DNA of 64,000 nt. Origin: an uncultured Acidobacteriia bacterium (GTDB lineage: Bacteria > Acidobacteriota > Terriglobia > Bryobacterales > Bryobacteraceae). Of this stretch, positions 35,201-43,474 are shown in pieces. The stretch spans positions 1-64,000 of the forward strand of contig CAIRSA010000003.1 of assembly GCA_903881085.1 (NCBI GenBank), read 5' to 3'. A program made the translations under genes and the position numbers. Below the pieces are notes generated by a model. The model made no database searches and was not told the DNA's origin. It saw only the letters and a list, made by a program, of their open reading frames with translations. The stretch's first letter is position 1. Each line of letters starts with the position of its first letter.

Positions 35201-36297
35201 CGGCGAATGGTCCGGAGAATTTACGGACACTGGCGGCGACATCGCTCTCAGATCCGCGCGTGATTACTCTGCCGGCGACGCAGGAGTTTCTGGAGCCGCT
35301 GATCTCGCAGATCCATCGCGGCGCAAAGGAGCAGGAGCGCCGGGCGGAATTGGCGGGATCGTTGATCAAGCTGTTTTCACGGGCGCGCTGGGATGTTCCC
35401 AAAACCGAAGAGCAGCAGCGGATCTTCTTCGGCCTGCTGGTGCCGGTATTCGCGGCGGAGCGCGGCAAGCTGGAAGAGAATACGCACGCATTGCTGCAGA
35501 TGGAAAAGGATCCAGCCGATTGGTATCTGGCCAAGAGCATCGGCCAGGTGATCCATTCGAATCCGGACTTGCAGATTCGCGCTCTGCTCGATCGCTTCCC
35601 GCAGTCGTTCCCAACGGCCATGGATGAAATGCTGTGGCTGCCCAGCGTCCGCTGGTTGCTCACTTATCAGACGAAGCTGCCGGAGGTGCGCGGCGGCAAA
35701 TCGACGGAGGCCGATGAGATTTCCGGATACCGCGAACGGTCCGTAGCGCTCTACTTAAGGCAACTGGGTGACAAGCCATCTGACAAGCGGTTGCGGGCGG
35801 CGGCTTTGACGCTTGCCGCTGACACGCACATAAATCAGCATCCTGAGATCCGGCCGGTTCTGCGGAAGCTGATGCCTGGCTATGTGGAGCCGGACGTGGC
35901 TGAGGTGAAATCGATGTCCGCTGAATGGAAGGCGAACTTCGAATACTTCCGCAGTTGGGTGGCGCCGGAGTTCACCAAGACGAATCGCGACGATGAGCTG
36001 GCTTGCCTGGGCTGCCATGGAGTCGCAGGGCGCGTGCCCTCCATGGGGTTGATGCCTGCGGATAACAACGGTTACCTCAGCGCCAAGGCTACTTACTCAA
36101 ATTACAAAACGCTGCTTGAGCGAGTGAATGAGCAAGACGTGGAACAGAGCAAGATTCTGCGCAAACCACTCAACGTGCAAAGCGGCAAGGAGGACGGCCA
36201 CCAGGGTGGCCGCCGGTTCAACCCGGGTGATCGCGGGTATGAGATTCTGCGCCGCTGGGTGTTGGATGCGGCGGAGCTGAAGCGGGCCAAGAAATAG
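32293..36297 (+). CDS. Large secreted dihaem protein with toroid and helical-repeat domains
   Basis: This is an exceptional 1334-residue protein. A signal peptide leads into a beta-rich N-terminal region (~20-300) containing EVEPNDSIAQAQPI. A CxxCH haem site (CMSCH, residue ~342) follows. Residues about 545-660 look like a terpenoid-cyclase/prenyltransferase alpha-toroid (QKPDGSWGFHPG, ALALTALAALGY), and ~700-1180 is HEAT-like helical repeats. A second CxxCH site (CLGCH, ~1238) lies near the end. The two haem motifs flank a helical scaffold. I know of cytochrome plus toroid plus HEAT proteins in Planctomycetes and Solibacteres, with no function. It may be an electron-transfer or substrate-binding scaffold. 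Confidence 0.8.
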   Translation: MKYQVIFLSNLLFAGALAFAPEPSSVDFTGSYTRTYQLEAGKTVEIAVGLPSPSKLPPNGRIAVEWGGYRKVLHALDPDFYMVYRAEKTGAFPLKVSAVTDEDPVFNLPRWREPGSTHKLERFPAKTPWPAGARVPLRLNVQPVDFGVSNRGMVIEVEPNDSIAQAQPIAMGKTGGDETLHITGSADDIEYFDNGRVGSSGIDWFRIEFQGRERKLFTANLNVADPLVASQVQFYTADGKEYREGANANERVHQQTEGHRTEISRTLQPNGVYFLKVEANSPGYEVELRLRSLAPYRDPRQAVRTAMYDHISQVDAWLLNRPRGASVDRRIRDTGNLLGTHCMSCHTQSGVWGPAGTMPYGYRPENVANYRHLINVMYESLRPTNYLQDAANNTSLAPLDLGDGPAGTRAAGYNLTTLETSVPARRLHSAQQIRTANYVLQSADPSGINAAGPGSNVGQSIVYRFSGEILKRAWEQTHDEKYLKALVEKAEKQFAVGPKYSDDLSNRIEFFRKTFPPNYVALRGDTDEAKAFMKRVDAQMASDEIRLRAIQKPDGSWGFHPGVQASGTWKNGSNDPKDIDPAPTALALTALAALGYNDSDPAVKRGVDALLRMQDSYGRWNRNALTGFVTTAYSMHALSRLYPVKPAARNATDYQPRAGESLADTVARFRAMAQLGLEAGDSQFIGLVLPGAEHKSPLVRYWAQIALGALHNELGITAQIKGLGDPIKMVREAARWGMRQTLLDDKGWDYLFSAYESSSDLTRASIAGALIMRADGVMTRSAAGFPRVADTLDHMMNQDPDPAVRAWSTRAAWNWWIWNPPVRQKLNQAFITSLEKPEPISLVETAKRFQTEALFIANGHRANGSKEHQYPELSQLFAAITKRMETTANPLLAERVTKVAATYYSMAGGDGGPGQMGYTTPNAKEMVGKAVLPYWEAAEKTNNDTALRLAIEASANAVYEPLQKKVLGYSANGPENLRTLAATSLSDPRVITLPATQEFLEPLISQIHRGAKEQERRAELAGSLIKLFSRARWDVPKTEEQQRIFFGLLVPVFAAERGKLEENTHALLQMEKDPADWYLAKSIGQVIHSNPDLQIRALLDRFPQSFPTAMDEMLWLPSVRWLLTYQTKLPEVRGGKSTEADEISGYRERSVALYLRQLGDKPSDKRLRAAALTLAADTHINQHPEIRPVLRKLMPGYVEPDVAEVKSMSAEWKANFEYFRSWVAPEFTKTNRDDELACLGCHGVAGRVPSMGLMPADNNGYLSAKATYSNYKTLLERVNEQDVEQSKILRKPLNVQSGKEDGHQGGRRFNPGDRGYEILRRWVLDAAELKRAKK

Positions 36298-36321
36298 CGC
36301 TCTCTCTGGCTAGTCATCTCT

Positions 36322-36423
36322 GGCGCAGGCGTGCAGACCAACGTGCTTTCGGCGCAGTTCGGACAGACTACGAGCGTTGCTCCCGGAAGGGCTCTCCACC
36401 TGGCCGCCAAGTTTAGCTTTTGA
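36322..36423 (+). pseudogene. C-terminal remnant of a TonB receptor
   Basis: Just past the stop of the dihaem gene and in the same frame, 33 codons end in SAQFGQTTSVAPGRALHLAA then KFSF and TGA. This is the usual C-terminal strand of the TonB receptors of this family. It has no start of its own, so it is the scrap of a lost receptor gene, upstream of another truncated gene. Confidence 0.5.
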
Positions 36424-36453
36424 CACTTGCGGTTAGATCAAATTGCTCCGCAG

Positions 36454-36717
36454 ATGATTCTATTTTTCAGACGCTGCCTTGCGGCGCTTCTTGCCGCTCT
36501 GCCCGCCGTGGCTCAATCCCCAGCGGTTGAATTTGCGCGCGATGTACAACCGCTGTTCAAGAAACGCTGCATTGGTTGCCACGGCGCCGCCGTGCAGTCT
36601 AGCGGACGCCCCCTCGATCAGCGTGAAGATGCTTTGCGCGGCGGCTACTCCGGCCCGGTCATCGTGCCCGGCAAGAGTGCCGATAGCAAGTTGATAATAG
36701 CGAACGCTCAGGCCTAA
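36454..36717 (+). pseudogene. Truncated planctomycete-type cytochrome (PSCyt1) gene
   Basis: From ATG 36454 the frame encodes a signal peptide (LAALLAALPAVAQS) and a PSCyt1 haem domain with CIGCH and GGYSGPVIVPGKSADS. It then stops at codon ~88 (TAA at 36715). Intact relatives continue for 600-900 residues with DUF1549 and DUF1553 domains. The rest of the gene is absent; the next gene reads the other way. This is a 5' fragment left by deletion, perhaps together with the receptor scrap before it. Whether the haem domain alone is made is unknown. Confidence 0.65.
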
Positions 36718-36742
36718 GCAATTCTTGCAGGCCGCGGCCCCA

Positions 36743-39700
36743 TCAAAACAGGAGCTTCAGCCCGAACTGGATTGTGCGGGAAGCATTCGACTGCGTGGTG
36801 ATCGCCCCGAAGCTGTTGCTGGAGAGCGTTCCATTAGGAAGACCGAAGACTACTTGGTTCAGCAGGTTGAAAGCTTCGGCGCGGAACTGCACTGTGAGCC
36901 GCTCCAAAGGTTTGAAAATTTTGAAGAGCGAGAAGTCGATATTCTCCAACCCCGGACCACGAACATCGGGCAGTGTTCGCGCGGTGTTGCCGAAAGTGAA
37001 TGGCGCAGGCTGAGAAAATACGGACGTATTGAAATACTGATTCAAGCGCTGGGAAATCGGACCGTCGAGAGCGGCGCTGTGGCCGTTGTTATTCGGCCGC
37101 AACACATTATTCCCGCAATTAGTGCAAGTGTTCTGTGTTGTTACCGAGATCGGGAATCCCGTCTGTTTCGTAGCGATCCCATTCATCTGCCAGCCTCCGA
37201 GCATCGCATCCACGGAGCGGTTCCAGTTCCTGCCGATCATTCTCCCGCGTCCGAACGGCAGTTCGTATACGCCGCTGATAGTTAGCATGCGCGAGATGTC
37301 GTTCGATGAAATGGACCGCTCGCCGCTGCCGTTGTAAATGTTCTGAATCCCGCCGGTGTTGTTGCCGACGTTGGAAACGATCGAGAAATCGTCGATCAGT
37401 TTATCGCCCGTAAACGCCAGATGGACACTCAGCCCACGGCTTAAGCGCTTTTCGATTTTCAACTGAACCGCGTGATATAGAGTGTAGCCGCCAGTCGGAT
37501 AAGACGAGTTCAGACCGGTGTACTGAGGATAGGGCGCAAGCAAGTAGCTTTGCGGGATGGTGGGCGTGGACTCGACGCCGGTTTTGATGATGCCATAGAA
37601 CGGATTCGGTACGCTTTGCTGCAACTTACTGCCGAGGGCGATCACATCAGGCGTCAACTGGTTCAGATTCCAGGTGCCTGCCATATTGACGTGGACGCCA
37701 TGACTTCCGACGTACGCGGCGTCGATCAGTATCCCGCCAGGCAACTGGCGCTGAATGTCGAGGTCCCAGTTTTGCAGATATGGGACGTGGTTCTGGCCCA
37801 TGACCGGGTTTCCGAAAGAAACGCCTAAACCGGTCAACAGCCCCTGCGAACTTCCCACCGGCCTGTTGATACCAGTGGGGAACGGATTGCTTAGATAGAG
37901 CGACGGCGTGAGTCCGTTCGGACTGCCATTGTAGTCGGTGGTGGCGCTGAAACCCTGACTGCCGATTGGGGCAGCGGCCGCGAAATAGGTGGCGGAATAG
38001 AAGATGCCGTAACCGCCCCGAATTACAGTGTCCTTCTCCACCTGGTAGGCAAAGCCGAAACGCGGTCCCAAATTGTGCCATTGCGGATCGAGTTGACGGC
38101 GACTGTTGCCGTTGACGCCCATGAAAACCGTGCCGCCTTTTAGGCCGGCGAGTCCCTGTAGAGAAGCCAGGGGTGACGCCACCGCCGGGTTAAAAACTTC
38201 CATGCGGTTGTAACGCTCCGTGGCGGTGAGATCGAGGTCATATCTCACGCCCAGATTTAGAGTCAGTCTGCGGGTTACCTTCCAGTCGTCCTGGAAGTAG
38301 GCAGCAAAGTATTTGCTCTGCTCCGCGCCGTCCCGCGAATTAATCAGCATTGTTCCAGTGCCCACACCAAGCAGCATGGATGCAATGCTGTTACCGGCAG
38401 TCGAGGTGGCGGCGTTGGGATTTGGGCCTTGCGTGATGGCGTTGGTGAACGAGAAGCTTCCGGTGGAGGATCCGGATTCGGTATCGTTTGCTCGCAACAG
38501 GCGGCCCTCCCAGCCGAAGCGCAGCGTGTGAGCCGCAAGAACGCGAGTGTTTTCCACTGCCAGGATATGAGTCTCAAAGCCGGGAAAGCGTGTGTCGCCC
38601 TGGCCCGCGCCGCCGATGGTGTAGTAGTTGGCAGGCGCGAAACCGGGAAACAGTTGATGGTCGGCGTTGGCGGTGATGTAGCTGGGCAGTCCCAGCTTGG
38701 TGGCGTCAAATCCCAGGCTTTGGGAAACGAAATACAGCTTGGTTCGCGCAAAGCCATAACGGAACTCCAGCAGATTAGTGGGACTGAGGGTCCAGTTATA
38801 GTCGATGGCTGCGCTATTCGAAACTTGCCGCTGCGCGTCGTTGTTCTGCGCCACCAGTACTTCGGCGGGGAAAAACGGGGTCATCGGCTGGTTGAGGTCG
38901 CGGCGGGAATAGCGGACAAAAAAGCGGTGGCGGTCGTTAATGTTTTCATCCACCTTTAGATCGAGTTGATAGTTGTCCGTCACGGCTGTGCCTCGAACGA
39001 AGTAGTTATTGGCGGCAGTATAGAGCGCGCCGGGGAGATTCGGCAGAGGGTAATAACCCAATGCATTCTTTCCGACGACGTCCATACGGTTGGCGGGAAC
39101 GATGTTCCCCGGAAAAGCCTGCCGCACGAAGCCGGTCCCGGAAGCCACGGTGGTAGTCGGATCGTAAATCGTCACTAATTGCCCGGCTGCGTTCAAGGTG
39201 TGCGAGAAATCTCCGGCATGTTGGGCCGCCGTGGGGACTGTGGTGTTTAAGCTGGAGGCCGAACCCTGCCGCAAGCCTTCATATGCCGCGAAGAAAAAGG
39301 TTCTGTCCTGCCCGCGATAGACCTTCGGAATATCCACTGGACCGCCGGCGCTGCCGCCAAACTGGTTTCGCCGGAAACTGGGAAGGCTGGCCCCGTTCCG
39401 GTTGGCAATGAAGCTGTTGGCGTCCAAGTCCGAATTGCGGAGAAACTCGAAGACGCTGCCGTGCAACTGATTGGTGCCGGACTTGTAGATCAGGTTGATG
39501 ATGCCGCTGCCGCTCCGTCCGAACTCCGCGGAATAGGAATTAGTCTGGACCTTAAACTCCTGAACGGAATCCACGGACGGGAAGACGGCGAAGCCCTGGA
39601 TGGGGTTGGCAAGGCCGGGTGATGACGGGATTCCGTCCACCAATATGTCAGTGGTTCCGGGACGGCCACCGTTGATGGATATGTTGGCGCTGTTGTAGGC

Positions 39701-40216
39701 AGTACCGACATTGCCATTGACGCCGGGCGCGAGGAAGACCAGCGAGTAGGCATTTCTCTGGTTGAGCGGGAGGTTAACGATGCTTTGGCTATCGATGACC
39801 GAACCCATCGCAGCGGAGGTCGCGTCAATGAGCGGAGCCTCGGCGTTTACTCGGATGGTTTCGCTGGCGGCGCCGATGTGGAGGGTGAAATCGATTCGGG
39901 CTGCCTGTGTTACCTGGAGAACGATGCCGCTGCGCTCTTCGGTGTTGAAGCCGGCGGCCTCCACCTTGATCGTGTAGGGTCCGCCCGGCAGCAGCGATGG
40001 AAAGGAGAATCGCCCATCGCCTTTGGTAACGGTTTGGGCTTCTTTGTTGGTCGAACTGTTGACCACCCGGACCTTTGCGGCGGGGACTACGGCTCCGGCG
40101 GGGTCAAGGATTGTTCCTTCCAGAGACGCGGTCACGATCTGTCCCAACAGGACTGGAGCTTCGAGCGCAAGGCATAGCAGGCTCGCAATCGCGAACATCT
40201 TCAATCTGTTCTGCAT
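36743..40216 (-). CDS. TonB-dependent receptor with carboxypeptidase-regulatory-like domain
   Basis: This 1157-residue protein has a signal peptide (LALEAPVLLGQ), a carboxypeptidase-regulatory-like domain (~27-115: LEGTILDPAGAVVPAAK) and a plug with NLPLNQRNAYSLVFLAPGVN. A long barrel ends in FGLKLLF. It is the third such receptor in the window, and the three differ in sequence rather than being recent duplicates. A good promoter candidate lies 20-50 bases upstream (40237-40264). The substrate is unknown. Confidence 0.92.
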   Translation of the reverse strand: MQNRLKMFAIASLLCLALEAPVLLGQIVTASLEGTILDPAGAVVPAAKVRVVNSSTNKEAQTVTKGDGRFSFPSLLPGGPYTIKVEAAGFNTEERSGIVLQVTQAARIDFTLHIGAASETIRVNAEAPLIDATSAAMGSVIDSQSIVNLPLNQRNAYSLVFLAPGVNGNVGTAYNSANISINGGRPGTTDILVDGIPSSPGLANPIQGFAVFPSVDSVQEFKVQTNSYSAEFGRSGSGIINLIYKSGTNQLHGSVFEFLRNSDLDANSFIANRNGASLPSFRRNQFGGSAGGPVDIPKVYRGQDRTFFFAAYEGLRQGSASSLNTTVPTAAQHAGDFSHTLNAAGQLVTIYDPTTTVASGTGFVRQAFPGNIVPANRMDVVGKNALGYYPLPNLPGALYTAANNYFVRGTAVTDNYQLDLKVDENINDRHRFFVRYSRRDLNQPMTPFFPAEVLVAQNNDAQRQVSNSAAIDYNWTLSPTNLLEFRYGFARTKLYFVSQSLGFDATKLGLPSYITANADHQLFPGFAPANYYTIGGAGQGDTRFPGFETHILAVENTRVLAAHTLRFGWEGRLLRANDTESGSSTGSFSFTNAITQGPNPNAATSTAGNSIASMLLGVGTGTMLINSRDGAEQSKYFAAYFQDDWKVTRRLTLNLGVRYDLDLTATERYNRMEVFNPAVASPLASLQGLAGLKGGTVFMGVNGNSRRQLDPQWHNLGPRFGFAYQVEKDTVIRGGYGIFYSATYFAAAAPIGSQGFSATTDYNGSPNGLTPSLYLSNPFPTGINRPVGSSQGLLTGLGVSFGNPVMGQNHVPYLQNWDLDIQRQLPGGILIDAAYVGSHGVHVNMAGTWNLNQLTPDVIALGSKLQQSVPNPFYGIIKTGVESTPTIPQSYLLAPYPQYTGLNSSYPTGGYTLYHAVQLKIEKRLSRGLSVHLAFTGDKLIDDFSIVSNVGNNTGGIQNIYNGSGERSISSNDISRMLTISGVYELPFGRGRMIGRNWNRSVDAMLGGWQMNGIATKQTGFPISVTTQNTCTNCGNNVLRPNNNGHSAALDGPISQRLNQYFNTSVFSQPAPFTFGNTARTLPDVRGPGLENIDFSLFKIFKPLERLTVQFRAEAFNLLNQVVFGLPNGTLSSNSFGAITTQSNASRTIQFGLKLLF

Positions 40217-40236
40217 AAGCGGAATAACCTCAGATA

Positions 40237-40264
40237 ATTAAATTTGGTTATTAGCTTATAACAA
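40237..40264 (-). promoter_or_regulatory. Promoter candidate for the 40216 receptor
   Basis: On the minus strand TTGTTA (complement of 40259-40264) and TTTAAT (complement of 40237-40242) are separated by 16 bases, 5 of 6 -10 bases matching the consensus. The position is 21 bases upstream of the receptor start codon, in a locally AT-rich stretch. This is pattern match only. Confidence 0.4.
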
Positions 40265-40424
40265 TTGTGCCCGGTTTAAGATGAAGCACCGGACCTGAGG
40301 ATCTCTCCGCGGAGTCGGGGAAGAGATGCTACGGCTGCCGAAGATCCCTTCAAGACACCACTTCAGCGGACTTGACCGGCCATGGACCCATTTCCAAATG
40401 TCGATGAACCAATCGCACTTTGCG

Positions 40425-40712
40425 CTAAAACCGTATCCGGGCTCTCAGTTCCGCGCCCCCCGCGGAGGAAGCGGTTAATCTCCCAAAGTTCAGTTCGCCC
40501 TTCGCGATGCACATCTCAGGGATATCGTTCATATCGCCGCCCGGAGCGACGGCAAATCGGCCCTTCAATTTCGGCGTCCCCGCGCCGGTCACCTCAAGCC
40601 ACCACGCCCGATTGCGCGGCTCTTTCGAAGCCTTCATGTTCCATCGCCCATTAAAAGCCTTGTCGCCGCCGAACGCAGCAAGCGAGCAGAGCAGAACTAA
40701 TACGAATCGCAT
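40425..40712 (-). pseudogene. Truncated exported protein, DUF1080-like N-terminus
   Basis: The frame has a signal peptide (LVLLCSLAAFGGD). Residues to ~75 (AWWLEVTGAGTPKLKGRF, then APGGDMNDIPEMCIAKGELNF) resemble the start of a DUF1080/lipocalin-like family of longer proteins. After GELNF the similarity ends with a stretch rich in Ala/Ser/Arg and a stop at residue 96. This suggests a frameshift or deletion. It could also be a genuine short secreted protein. It is divergent from the copper/cytochrome gene at 40766. Confidence 0.45.
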
Positions 40713-40765
40713 GATGCCGATGGATCACGTAAAACTCCGTGTTAAACTTCGGGGAGGGGACCCCG

Positions 40766-42100
40766 ATGAAATTTTCTGTAAGCTTGTCGCTCGTTGTGAC
40801 TTCTATTTCCGCGCTGGCTGCACCTGCCGGCGTAACCTTCAACAAGGATGTTCTGCCCGTGTTGCAGAAGCATTGCCAGGAATGCCATCGCCCAGGCGAA
40901 GCCGCGCCAATGTCTTTCCTAACATACAAGGAATCCCGTCCATACGCCAAAGCGATGAAGCAGGCCGTGCTCGCGAAGAAGATGCCACCATGGTACGCAG
41001 ACGCACACTTCGGAAAATTCTCAAATGACCGCACGTTGGCACAAGGCGACATCGAAACGTTGATCGCCTGGGCAGACGGCGGCGCCAAGGAAGGCAATGC
41101 CGCCGACGCGCCACCGGCCAAACAGTTCACCAAAGGCTGGACCATCGGAAAGCCCGATGCCGTCCTGGACATGTCCACCGACTTCACGGTTCCGGCCAAG
41201 GGAACAGTGGACTATACCTACTTCATCGTGCCGACCGGCTTCACCGAAGACAAGTGGGTAGAGAAAATCGAAGTGCGTCCAGGCGCACGCAGCGTGGTCC
41301 ATCACATTGTGCTCTATGCACGCCCCCCAGGCTCGAAGTTCATGAAAGGCGTGCCCACGGGAAAAGCGTTTGTCCCGCCCAAGAATCCAGACGCCGCAAA
41401 GCACGAGCCCGACACGGGCCAAGGCATTTTATATGGCCTTTCCAGCTCAAACTACGAGATGGTCTCTGTCTACGTGCCAGGCGGACTAGCCTACGAAACC
41501 AAGCCCGGCCAGGCACGCTTGATCAAAGCGGGCAGCGATCTGATTTTCCAGATGCACTATACCTCCGACGGCAAAGAAGCAGTGGACCGCAGCCAGGTTG
41601 GCATCGTGTTCGCGAAAGAAACTCCGAAGCAGCGCGTGGTCAACACATTCGTGGGTAACTTTAATCTCCATATTCCTGCTGGCGCGGCCGACCATCGCGT
41701 CGACGCCAAAGTAAAAATCTACGAAGACGTAATTCTGCAATCCCTTTTCCCGCATATGCACCTGCGCGGAAAAGGCTTTCAATACGTAGCCAAATACCCC
41801 TCAGGCGAAACAGAAACACTATTGAAGGTGCCGAAATACGACTTCAACTGGCAGCTCACTTACAATCTGGAAAAGCCGATGCTGCTGCCCAAAGGAACGG
41901 AGATCACTGCCACAGCCTGGTTCGACAACTCACCCGGCAACAAGTTCAATCCCGACCCGAAGTCTGAAGTCTGGTGGGGCGATCAGAGCTGGGAAGAGAT
42001 GCTGGCCGGATTCGCCGACCTCGTCATTCCCGTGGATATGAATCCTCAAGACATCGGAAAGCCGAATAAGCCGGCCGCAAAAGCAGCCGGCGCGGAGTAG
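40766..42100 (+). CDS. Cytochrome c fused to a copper type II monooxygenase-like domain
   Basis: This 444-residue secreted protein starts at ATG 40766 with GGGAGGGGA before it. It has a signal peptide (~20 residues) and a c-type haem site (CQECH, Cys37/Cys40/His41) in a ~90-residue domain. The body resembles the ascorbate-dependent copper monooxygenase (PHM/DBH) fold: HH at 179-180, His264 (FQMHYTS) and His330-x-His332 (FPHMHLRG). These match the CuH and CuM ligand pattern. The haem could supply electrons to the copper site in place of ascorbate. No substrate is known. It is convergent with the next sulfatase, 3 bases apart. Confidence 0.85.
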   Translation: MKFSVSLSLVVTSISALAAPAGVTFNKDVLPVLQKHCQECHRPGEAAPMSFLTYKESRPYAKAMKQAVLAKKMPPWYADAHFGKFSNDRTLAQGDIETLIAWADGGAKEGNAADAPPAKQFTKGWTIGKPDAVLDMSTDFTVPAKGTVDYTYFIVPTGFTEDKWVEKIEVRPGARSVVHHIVLYARPPGSKFMKGVPTGKAFVPPKNPDAAKHEPDTGQGILYGLSSSNYEMVSVYVPGGLAYETKPGQARLIKAGSDLIFQMHYTSDGKEAVDRSQVGIVFAKETPKQRVVNTFVGNFNLHIPAGAADHRVDAKVKIYEDVILQSLFPHMHLRGKGFQYVAKYPSGETETLLKVPKYDFNWQLTYNLEKPMLLPKGTEITATAWFDNSPGNKFNPDPKSEVWWGDQSWEEMLAGFADLVIPVDMNPQDIGKPNKPAAKAAGAE

Positions 42101-42103
42101 CCG

Positions 42104-43444
42104 CTATTTGATGGTCTGATTGTAGCGCTCGAGTTCCTTCTTCATCGCGGGCGCTACTTTCGGGGCATCGTGAATCAGGTTCTTCATCTCGTAAGGATCT
42201 GCCTTCAAGTCATACAATTCGTCCATGCCCTGTAGATCCTGGTAGTGGATGTATTTCCATTGGCCGTCACGAACCGCCTGCCAGTTCGGCACACGCGGAT
42301 AATTCTTCTCCATGAAATACTCGGCAAAGAATGAAGTGCGCCAGTTGCTCGCCGTCCCTTTGAAAATCGGCAACACCGATCTGCCCTGAAAATTCGCCGG
42401 CGGTTTCACGCCTGCAAGCTCCAGCATCGTCGGAGCCATATCCACATTCAGCACCAGCTGATCGAACTTCGTCCCCGCCTTGATGAGCTTCGGATAGCGC
42501 ATCGCCATGGGAATCCGCAGCGATTCCTCATACGCCCACCGCTTATCTCCCAGCTTATGATCGCCCCAGAAGTAGCCGTTATCGCTCGTGAAAACGAAGA
42601 AGGTATTGTCCAGTTGCCTGGTGTCTTCCAGCGCCTTCAGAATCTTGCCTACCCCCTCATCAACCGCAGTTAGGCAGCGCAGCTGGTTCTTGATCAGATC
42701 ATCGCTGGAACCGGGCCCGGTGATCGCCGGCACGCCCTCAATTTGGCGCTGCAGCACTGGCTTACCGGCAAAATCGTCCTGGGCATTTGGATTTCGCACA
42801 ATCGTCTCGTTCGCGAATAGATCCTTGTGCCGCTCCGCGGGCACAAACGGACCATGCACCGCCTTGTGCGCCAGATAAGCTACGAAAGGCTTCGTACGTG
42901 GCTTGCGCAGAAACTCCACCGTGAAGTCGGTCAACAAGTCGGTAACGTAGCCCGTCTTCTTAATCCGTTCGCCATCGATATTCAAAGCCGGATCCACATA
43001 CGCACCCTGAGCCTTGAAACTCATCCAGCGGTCAAAGCCCGGCCGCGGCATATCCTCATTGCCCATGTGCCACTTGCCCGCATACGACGTCTCATACCCC
43101 GCGTCGTGCAACATGCGCGGCCATGTGATCAGCTTGTGGCTCAGTTCATTGTGGTCTGTGTTATCCGTCACCCCATGGGACCGGACATAGCGCCCCGTCA
43201 GATAACTGGCGCGGCTTGGCGAACACAGCGGCGTGGTAGCGAAGGCGTGCGTAAACACCGCCCCTTCGCGTGCAATGCGATCGATGTTCGGCGTCTTCAC
43301 AAATGGATGGCCGGAATATCCCAGCGCATTAAAGCGAAGATCGTCGCAAAGAATGAAGACAAAATTCGGACGCGGTGGTTGCTGCGCAAGCACTGGCGTA
43401 GCGAAGGCCGCCATTGCGGCACGGCGTGAAATCGGGGTGGACAT
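42104..43444 (-). CDS. Tat-type sulfatase (Cys-type FGly)
   Basis: This 446-residue sulfatase has a short leader with RR (ISRRAAMAAFATPVLAQ) and formylglycine-site Cys74 (LCSPSRASYLTGRY). The metal-site motif ILCDDLRFN and FTSDNGYFWGDHK are present. It is the third gene of a minus-strand operon after the DUF1549-type and DUF1501 genes (gap 30 bases), as in Planctomycete degradation loci. It probably desulfates glycans. The CSPSR signature differs slightly from the CSPTR of the sulfatase at 30451, so the two are distinct subtypes. Confidence 0.92.
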   Translation of the reverse strand: MSTPISRRAAMAAFATPVLAQQPPRPNFVFILCDDLRFNALGYSGHPFVKTPNIDRIAREGAVFTHAFATTPLCSPSRASYLTGRYVRSHGVTDNTDHNELSHKLITWPRMLHDAGYETSYAGKWHMGNEDMPRPGFDRWMSFKAQGAYVDPALNIDGERIKKTGYVTDLLTDFTVEFLRKPRTKPFVAYLAHKAVHGPFVPAERHKDLFANETIVRNPNAQDDFAGKPVLQRQIEGVPAITGPGSSDDLIKNQLRCLTAVDEGVGKILKALEDTRQLDNTFFVFTSDNGYFWGDHKLGDKRWAYEESLRIPMAMRYPKLIKAGTKFDQLVLNVDMAPTMLELAGVKPPANFQGRSVLPIFKGTASNWRTSFFAEYFMEKNYPRVPNWQAVRDGQWKYIHYQDLQGMDELYDLKADPYEMKNLIHDAPKVAPAMKKELERYNQTIK

Positions 43445-43474
43445 GAATGCTATTAGATCATGTTTTCCCTGAGC

